Assembly (NCBI GenBank): GCA_036946405.1
Contig: JAQIJC010000001.1
Coordinates: forward strand, 999,001-1,063,000
Length of the DNA stretch: 64,000 nt
Origin: Sphingomonas phyllosphaerae
GTDB lineage: Bacteria > Pseudomonadota > Alphaproteobacteria > Sphingomonadales > Sphingomonadaceae
Direction of reading: 5' to 3'
Position 1 is the stretch's first letter, and every line of letters starts with the position of its first letter. Positions 32,251 to 41,200 of this stretch are shown here, piece by piece. Below the pieces are notes generated by a model. It had not been told where the DNA came from. It ran no database searches and saw only the letters and a program-made list of their open reading frames with translations. The translations under genes were made by a program, and so were the position numbers.

Positions 32251-35200
32251 CTAGAAATCGATGCGAAGGTTCATGTTGATGCGCCCTTCAGCCTGTATTC
32301 GGCTAAGGCTGCGCTCCACGCTCACGCCGATTTTCGCCCAGCGTTCCACACGCGCCTCCAGACCGCCGCCGAGCAGACCGACGTTGGCGGGCAGTGCGGC
32401 GCCCCGGACAGAGAAGCGGCCAGCCCCCACCGGCGCGCCTGTGAAGCGCATCGCACTCTCGGTATCGCGCCCGCCGCCATTGTGGCGGATACCGGTCGTG
32501 ACGAAGGGCTCGATCCAGCCACGACCGCCGATGCCTCGATGCGACAGCCGGATCTGGCCGCCAGCCTGGTACAGGTCGCGCCGCTCGCCCTCGACGGCCA
32601 GCGACAGGACGCCGGCGCCGCTTTCGGTGAAGGCGTTGCGGTGGACGCTGGTCAAGCCGCCCGCAATTTCCGGCGTCAGTGCGAAGCCGTGACCGAATGC
32701 GATGCGCCGCCCGACACTGCCGCCCAGCATGTAACCATGGGTGCGAGCGTCGCCGGTCGCCCGACCGAAGTGGGTGCCGTTTACGTAGACGCTGCGCTGC
32801 GATCGGACATCCCCGTCGAAATAGCCGGCCGTCACGCTCGCGTAGGATGTGCCGTCGTCATACCCGGCATAGGCGCCGAACTGATACAACCTGCCTTCGC
32901 TGTGCGACAGCAGCGCCCGAGCCTTCGATTCGGTCTGATTGAGCGCTCCGGCCAAGCCGAAGGTCAGCGATCCGGATCGTCGTTCCGCGCCCATGGCTTG
33001 ACCGGTGTCGAACTGCTGGACCGATACCGCGCCGCCGCGTCCGGCGATGCGGGCGTCGGCGCCATAGCCGACGAGCCAGACTGCCAGCCCCGCGCTGTCG
33101 TCGATGCCGCTGGCGATACCGTTCGTCGAACCGGCTGACCAGAGCCGCTCAAGCGCGTTGGGACGTCTGCCGTCGGCATGACCGATCGCTGCACCGGTCG
33201 CGCCGAAGCCGCCGTGGCTTGCGATGCGCCGCTGCAGGAAGCCGGCGAATTGCATCGCCGCGGTTGCGCTGCCGGTCGATACGCTGCCGATCGCCTCACC
33301 GGAGAGGGAATCGAACGTCGCGCGCCGTTCGGCCGAGGTGCCGCTGGCGATGCGGTTGAGCGCGTCGGCATATAGGTCCGACGCAGTAAAGCCGGCGCCG
33401 CCCAGCGCGGCGGCGACCGCCTGCTGGTTTCCGGTACGATCGGCGGGCAGGAGCGCGGTGAAATCGACCTGCTTGCGAACCTCGACCAGGACGCTGTCGG
33501 GCACGAGATCGTATCGCAGTCGCCATTGCGACGCCGGGTCGTTCGACACCGCAGCCAGCCTGCCGCCGTTCGCGAAGCTGCCGGTCAGACGGCCCGCTTG
33601 CAAGATCGTGTAGAAGCGCGCGACGCGGTCACCGGCGCTCGTGGCGATCGACCGCACGGTCACCTGCCCGCCGCCGAGCGTCGCCGCGCCGGCCACGCGG
33701 ATGAGGTCGGACGCATAGCCGCCGATCGCTCCGGCGAGGTCTACCATCAGGCTGCCGCCGGTGATGGTCAGGTTGCTCGCCTGGAACACGCCCAGGGGCT
33801 GCGCGGCGGTCCCAGGCGAGAGCGTACCCGATTCCAGCGTCAGGCCGCCGCCGATGCCGCCCGCCCCGGTCAGCGCGCCGCCGGCTACACGCATCGCGCC
33901 CGCGGTCTGTCCGGCAAGTTGGATCGTGCCGCCCAGAGCATTGAGGCGTGCCGTCGTCGCGGCGAGCACGGGTGCGTAGGCAAAGGTGCCACCGCCGACC
34001 TTGTCGACGTCGCCGGTGCCGTCGAACCGCCCGCTATAGGTAAAATCATCGCCCGATCCGCCCAGCACCAGGCGACCGCGCCTTCCCGTCGCGACCGTGC
34101 CGCCGCCACCCGGCCCGTCGATCAAGGCGGCGATGCTCTCCGTCCGGTCGCTTGCGTCGAGCGTTCCGGCGGTGTCGAGAGAGACGATCGCTCCGTCCGC
34201 CAGCCGCTCGTCGGCGCCCAGCGTCAGTGCGCCTCCCAGAACGGCCACCCGGCGCGCCGCCACCGACCCGATCAGCGTCGATGTGCCTTCCGCCTGGACC
34301 AGCGTACCGGCGCCCAGGTTCGCCCGGATCGTCGCACCGGCCAGCGAATATCGCCCCGCCGTCAACATACCGGAGCCCGACAGCGCGCCGCCGATCGCCA
34401 CCATCCCGACCGTTTCGTCGAAGCCTTTGAGGTCGAACACCGCCCCGCTGCCGATCGTCAGCACTGCCGCATCGGACAACCGATCCTTCGCATCGAGCGC
34501 CAGCGTGCCGCTGGCCACGATGATCGTCGCGGCGGCGCTCGTCCCGGCGAGGGTGGACAGACCGGACCGTTGAACCATCGTGCCCGCGCCGAGCTGTGCG
34601 GCGACGGTCGCGCCGTCCAGCGTGTAATCGCCCGCGGTCAGCGTGCCGGTGCCCGCGAGCGTGCCCGCCAGCGCGAGGGTCGCAATCGTGTCGCCATATT
34701 CCTGCACGTCCAGCGTCGCGCCGCGGGCGACGGTGATTGCCGCGGCATCGGAAAGGCGATCCGCCTTCCCGAGCCGCAGGGTGCCCGAGGCGATGGTCAC
34801 CGTCGCGGCATCGCTGCGCCCTGACAGAAGCGTGCTGCCCCGTTCGACACGGAGGATGCCGGCGCCGAGACCGGCGGACACCGTGCCGCCCTGCAGCGTA
34901 TAATTGGCGCCGTCCGCCGTCACCGACATCGCGACCAGCGTTGCCGCACCGTCGACCGCGCCGGCGGATACCAGGGTGCCGACGGTCAGGTCGTTGCTGC
35001 CGAGTGCCAGCGTGCCTGCTCCGCCGACCGTCAGATCCGTCGCCACCGGCAGGACGCCCGAGGTGGTCAGGGCCAGCGTCCCGCCGGCCACCTGCGTCGG
35101 GCCGGCGTAGGTATTCGCCCCCGTCAGCGTCAGCGTCCCGCTGCCGACCTTGATCAGTCCGCCGCCGCCGGAAATGCTGCCGGCGAAGATGCCGCTGCCG

Positions 35201-38200
35201 ATCGCGAGCGTCCTGTTACCGATCGTCACGGCCGATCCGTCGACGCCGGTCAGGCCCTGAATGGTCGCGGTGGCGGGCGTGACCGCGGAGATGTCGAACG
35301 CGGCACCACGCGCCGTCAGCGAAATGCCGCTCGCGCTCGACAGGCTGCCGTCGCCGGACAGGGCCAGCGTTCCGGCGCTGACGCTGACACCGGTCGTCAG
35401 CGTGTTCGCGCCGCTCAGCGTCAGGCGGCCGGCACCCCCCTTGTCCAATCCGCCCGTGCCGGCACCGGACAGGATGCCGGCAATGGTAAGATCGCTGCCG
35501 TTGACGACCGACAGGCCACCACTGGCGATCCGGATGTCCGTGCCGGCGTCGCCGGATAGATCGTGCACCAATATCTGCGTGCCGGCATCCGCGATCAGTG
35601 TCGCGCCCGCGCCGCTCAGCGTCACGCGCGCCGCGCTCGCCAATGCGGCCGCGTTCGTCAGTCGCAGGCCGCCCCCGCCGATGCGCGCGCCGCCGGTGAA
35701 GCCGTTGACCGCGGACAGGGTCACCGTTCCCGCGCCGCTCTTGGTCAGCGAACCCGTGCCGCTGATCCGTTGCCCGACGGTTCCGTCCGTCGCCTGATCG
35801 TAGGTAAGGGTGCCGCTATCGACGATGGCCGAGCCGCCGATGCTGCCGGTCGTGCCGATCAGGGTGGTGCCCGTGTCGATCGTCGTCGTGCCGCTCCAGC
35901 CGTTGCTGCCCGACAGGGTGGTGGAGCCGGCGCCGGTGAAGCGCACGTTCTGCCCCGGGACCGATTCCGTGATCGCGCCCGAAAGGGCGATCGCCCCTCC
36001 GCTCAGATTGGCGAAGATGCTGGGATCGGTCGCCAGATCGGGTGTCGCAACCGCCAGATCGATGGCGTTCGCGTAGGTGCCGGTCGCCGCGAAATTGACG
36101 GTCGGGTCGATCATGCGCAGCGTCGCGGCACCGGCCGCGGTCGTGCTTGCGAGCGTCAGCGTCGCGCCATCGACGCGGATGGTGTCGATCGTGCCTGTGC
36201 CCGTCAACGTCAGTGTGCCGCCCGCGACCGTACCGGTGCCGGCGTTGACGGTCGTGGCGATCAGATCGGCGATCGACCAATTGCCCTTGTCCCGCTTGGT
36301 CAGCGTCGTGATCCCCGCCGCGCCCGATGCCAGCGTGCCGCTTCCGTTTCCGCGCAGGTCGAGGCTGTTGACCCCGCGACCCAGATCGATCGCGCCGACC
36401 TGCGCCGCGGCGTAGCTGCCCACCCCGCGCAGCGGAGCGGCGCCACTGGTCACCAACGTGGCGGCGGCAACGTCCGTATAGAGGGCCAGCGTGTCGTCGC
36501 CGCTGCCCAGCGTGACCGCGCCGGTGGTCGAGCCGGCGTAGAGCCGCAGGTCGACGTTCCCGCCCGTCGCACCGATCGCGATCAAGGCGCCGTAATTGTC
36601 CACGATCGCATGGCCGCCGGTGACGGTCACCGTTCCGATCGTTCCTCCGGCCGCCGTTGCGATGCTGCTCGTGCCGGTACTGGATACAATTGCCGTGGAT
36701 GCTCCGGCGCGGGTGATCAACGTCCCGCCAGCCAGCGCCAGCGTTCCCGATCGGATCGTCCCGGCGTTGTCGACCCTGCCGGACGTGGTCTGGCGATAGG
36801 CACCGAGATCGAGCGTCGCGCCGCCTGCCACCGAAAGGGCTGCGCCGCTCGCCAGCCGATCGTTGCCGCCCAGCGTGAGCGTGCCCGCGGCGATCGAGAC
36901 GCGCTCGGCCGCGCTGGTGCCCGTCAAGGTCGATTCGCCGCCCTGCTGCCTCAGTGAGCCTACACCGAGATCGGCGGCCACCGTCGCGTTCTGCAAGGCG
37001 TAGGTTTCTGCGGTCAGCGTGCCCGTACCGGTGACGACGCCGCTTACGCTCAAGCTGCGAACGCTATCGCTATAGCCTTGGAGGTCGAGCGTGCCCGTGG
37101 CGGCGACGCTCACGTCGGCATGGTCGTTCAGCCGGTCGTCCGCCCCCAGTCTCAGCGTCGCGTCGCCGATCGCGACGGTCGTCGCCGCGGCGGTCGCGTT
37201 CAGCTGGTTGATCCCGCCATCCACATACATCCGCCCCGCGCCAAGCGCGAGATCCGAGGAGCCGCCGCCAAGGTGATAGGCGTTGGCGGTCAGCGTGCCG
37301 GTGCCCGTCAGACTGCCGAGGATGGTGAAGGCACCCACGGCGTCGCTGAAGTTCTGTAGATCGAGCGTCGCGCCGGCCCTGACGATCAGTGTCGCGGTAT
37401 CCGACAGCACGTCGGATGCGCCCAGGCGCAGCGTGCCGCCGGTGACCTCCACCACCTCCGACAGCGAATAGCCGGCCAACACCGAGGTTCCGCTTGCCTG
37501 AACCAGCGTACCGGCGCCAAGGTGCGCCCCGATGGTCGCATCGTCCAGCGTATAAGTCGATGCCGTCAGCCGGCCGGTGCCGGCGAGCGTCCCAGCCAGC
37601 GACAGGCTGCCGATCGTGTCGTCGTAAGCCTGCATGTCCAGCGTCGCGCCGATGACGGTGACCGCGGCCGTATCCGACAGCAGGTCGGCGCTGCCCAGGC
37701 GCAGCGCGCCGCCGGTCACGCGGGTGTCGCCCGTGGACGTGGAGCCACCGTCCAGGGTCAGCGCCCCCGCACCCGCCTTGGTCAGGGTTCCCCCGCCGGT
37801 GATCGCCTGGGTGACGGTGCCGTCCGTCGCCTGATCGTAGACCAGCGCCGCCGCATTCAGGATGCTCGACCCCGCGATCGACGCGCTCGATCCGGTCAGC
37901 GTGCCGTCGAGGATCGTCACCGCGCCGGTCCAGCTTCCTGCGCCGGCAAGCGTCAGATTGCCCGTGCCGGCCTTGGTCAGCGAACCGTTTCCCGAGATCG
38001 CCTGATTGCTCGTGCCATCAACGCCCTGGTCGAAGGTCAGCGCCGCATCGTTGACGATGGAGCCGCCGCTGATGCTCGCCGTGCTGCCGATCAGCGATCC
38101 CCCGGCGATCGTCGTGACCCCGGTCCAGCTGCCCGCCCCGGACAGGGTCAGCGCGCCGGCCCCGTCCTTGGTGAGCGCGCCGGAGCCGGAAATCGGGATC

Positions 38201-41200
38201 GACAGCGTGCCGTCGCCGACTTCCGCCAAGACCAAAGTGCCCTCGTCGACGATCGAGCCGCCCGAGATCGTCGTACCCGATCCCGCCAGGGTGGCCCCCG
38301 CCACGATGGTCGTGCGGCCAGTCCAGCTATTGCCGGTATGGGACAGCAGGACATGGCCACCGCCGATCGTCACGTCCTGCGCGATGGCCCCGGCGGCGCG
38401 GGAAATCTGCCCGCCGAGCGTGGCCATCGTTCCGCCGTCGGCGGCGAGCGTGACCCGTCCCGCCGACCCGGTGGCCTCCAGCGCGATCGCGTTGGCATAG
38501 CTGCCGGTCTGGCCGAAGGCGATCGTGCCGGCGATGGCGTGGATCACTCCGGTCCCCAGCGCGTCGGCCGTCACCGCCCGTAACGTGCCGCCATCGAGGA
38601 GGAACGCATTGGTCAGGCCCTGCGTCGAATCGAGCGCGAGCGTGCCGCCGGTGATGCCGACCGTCGCGGAAATGTCGCTTGCGCCGCGGATCGTCCAGAC
38701 GCCGGCGCCGGACTTGCCGATCGCTTCGAACCCGACGACGTTGCCGGCCAGCGTCCCGGTTCCGCTGCCGTCGAAGGTCAGGGTGTCCGCCCCATCACCA
38801 CCGCTGACATAGCCGGTCACCGTCGTCATCGCCGCCCCGCCAGCGCCGCCGGTCAGCGTCAACGCATCGTCGCCGTCCCACATTTCGACGAAACCGGTCG
38901 TGGTCGATCCGGCCGCCAGCGTGACGGTGTCGGCCCCGCCCCTGATGCTGATCGCACCATTGTACGGCCCGGCATTGGTCGCGGTCAGCGTGCCCGCATT
39001 GATGATCGTCATACCGGCATAGCCACCGATCGCCACACCGCCGGTGATCGTTCCGCCAGCCCGATTGGTGACGGTACCGCCCTGATAATACTGGACGCCG
39101 TAGCTGTTCGTCGCGCCGGTGACGGTGCCGCTGTTGTCGACATCGGCATCGGCGGCAAGCGCGAACACCCCGACGCTGCCGGAACTGGCGATACGATGTC
39201 CGGCGGTGTTGAGGACGCTGCCGCCCGCTGCGGTGATGCGGACGGCTTCGGTCGTCGTGCTGCCGATGGTGCCGCCATTCGTCAACGATGCGCCGCCGCC
39301 GCCCAGCAGGATGGCCGCATTGGCGGTGGTGGAGACGCTGCCCCCGCTGGCGATCGCGATCCGGCCGTCGGTGCCGCCGACGATCCCGCCCGCCACCGTC
39401 ACCGTGCCGCCGAAGCTCACCACCTCGCCGCTGGACAGGCCCGACACCCGTACCACACCGGTTCCGTCGATCGTGTTCGACACGGTGCCGCCGCCGCTCT
39501 GAACATAGGCGAGCGTGGCGTTGACGGTGATGGGCGAGGCGGTGGACAGGCTGGTGGTGGTGCCGGCCAGCGTGCCCGCCGACACCGTGGTGCGTCCGGT
39601 CCAGCTTCCCACGCCGCCGAGCGACAGGGTGCCGGCGCCAAGCTTCGTGACAGCGCCGCTGCCGCCCACAGGGATGGTGAAGCCGGCGTCGGCGGCCTGA
39701 TCGAAGACCAGCGTCCCGCTGTTCGCGATGCTGCCGCCGGATATCGCGGCGCTTGCCCCGCGCAACGTCGCGCCTGCGGCGATCGTCGTCGTGCCGCGCC
39801 AGCCGTTGCCGGTGCCGGTCAGCAGGATGGTCCCGGCGCCGCCGATCGTGACGCCTTGCGCCGCCGCGCCGGCGCTGCGGGTTACGGGGCCGGACAGGGT
39901 GGCGGTGATGCCGCTATCGGCCGCCAGCGTCGCCGTGCCGCCGGCCGTGTCGAGGAACAGCGCATTGGCGTAGCTGCCGGTTGCGGCATAGTGCAGCGTG
40001 CCGTCCACCAGATGCAGGCCGCCGCTGCCGAACGCCCCTGCGGATCCGGCGCTCAGCGTTGCGCCATCGACGTCGATCCGGTTGCTGCCGCTGGTGTTCA
40101 GGAACGCGATCGTCCCGCCGTTGGCGGTGATCGTGGTGCTGCCGAGCGCGCCGCCGGTCAGCCGCAGCGTGTTCGCACCCGATTTCGTGATCGTCTCAAA
40201 CCCGGCGAGGTCGCCGTCGAGCGCGATGATGCCTGCGTCGCCGGCAAAGGTCAGCGTGTCGCCCGTACCCGCCCCACCGTCCAGCGCGCCCGTCAAGGCG
40301 ATGCCGACGGGCGCGTTGCCGGCGCCCGTCGTGATCGTCAGGCCGTCGCTGCCGCCGCCCAGCACGATCGCGCCGGTGACGATCGCGCCGTCGTTGAGCG
40401 TGACCGTGTCGGCGGCATTGCCGAGCTGTATCGCGGTGCCGCGTCCGCCGGTCAGCGTGCCGCTGTTGACGATGTTCGCGCTGCCGCTGTCGGCGTTGGT
40501 TTCGATCGCGACGTTCGCGCTGCGAATGGTTCCTGCGTTTGCGACCGACAGGCCGTTCGCCAGATTATACCCGAAGACGCTGCTGTTGGCGGCATTGAGC
40601 GATTCGATCACGCCCCCCCAACGGTTGACGACCGAACCCTGGACATCGAAGAAATCGATACCCTGCTGGCTGGTGATCGTGCCGCTGTTGTCCACGTCCG
40701 CCTGATCGTAGAACAGCGCCGCCTTTGCAGCGCCGGCGATCGTCGCCCCCGCCGCATTGGTCAACGTCAACGCGCCTGCGCTGCGATCGAGATGGATCGC
40801 ACCCAGGCTGCCCGCGGCGTCGGTATTCTCGATCCGTCCGCCGGCGTCGTTGGTCAGAATGCCGCCGGTCACCGCGTGGACCCCGGTCAGAGCACCGCTG
40901 ATCGTCCCGCTGCTGGTCAGGGTGATCGCCGTGTTCTCGAACCGGACCCCATCGCCACCCGTGCTGGTGATGGTGCCGCTGTTGGTCAGTGTCCCGCCCG
41001 CGAAATAGGCCAGGGCATGGCCGGCGCCGTGGATATCGCCGCTGTTCTGCACGTCCAGCGCGATATAATCGCTGTAGACGCCGCTGCCGTTGGTGCCCTC
41101 GACGGTGGCACCCGCCCGGTTCGTCAACGTACCGCCGCCGCTGAACTGGAGGCCGGTCCAGCCGCCGCGGATCGTTCCGTAATTGTCGACCGTCAGCGCG

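Noticed and set aside
31978..33138. A 386-codon fusion of the transposase fragment with downstream sequence
   Set aside because: From about 32250 on, the frame is antisense to the conserved autotransporter barrel domain; the continuation is accidental.
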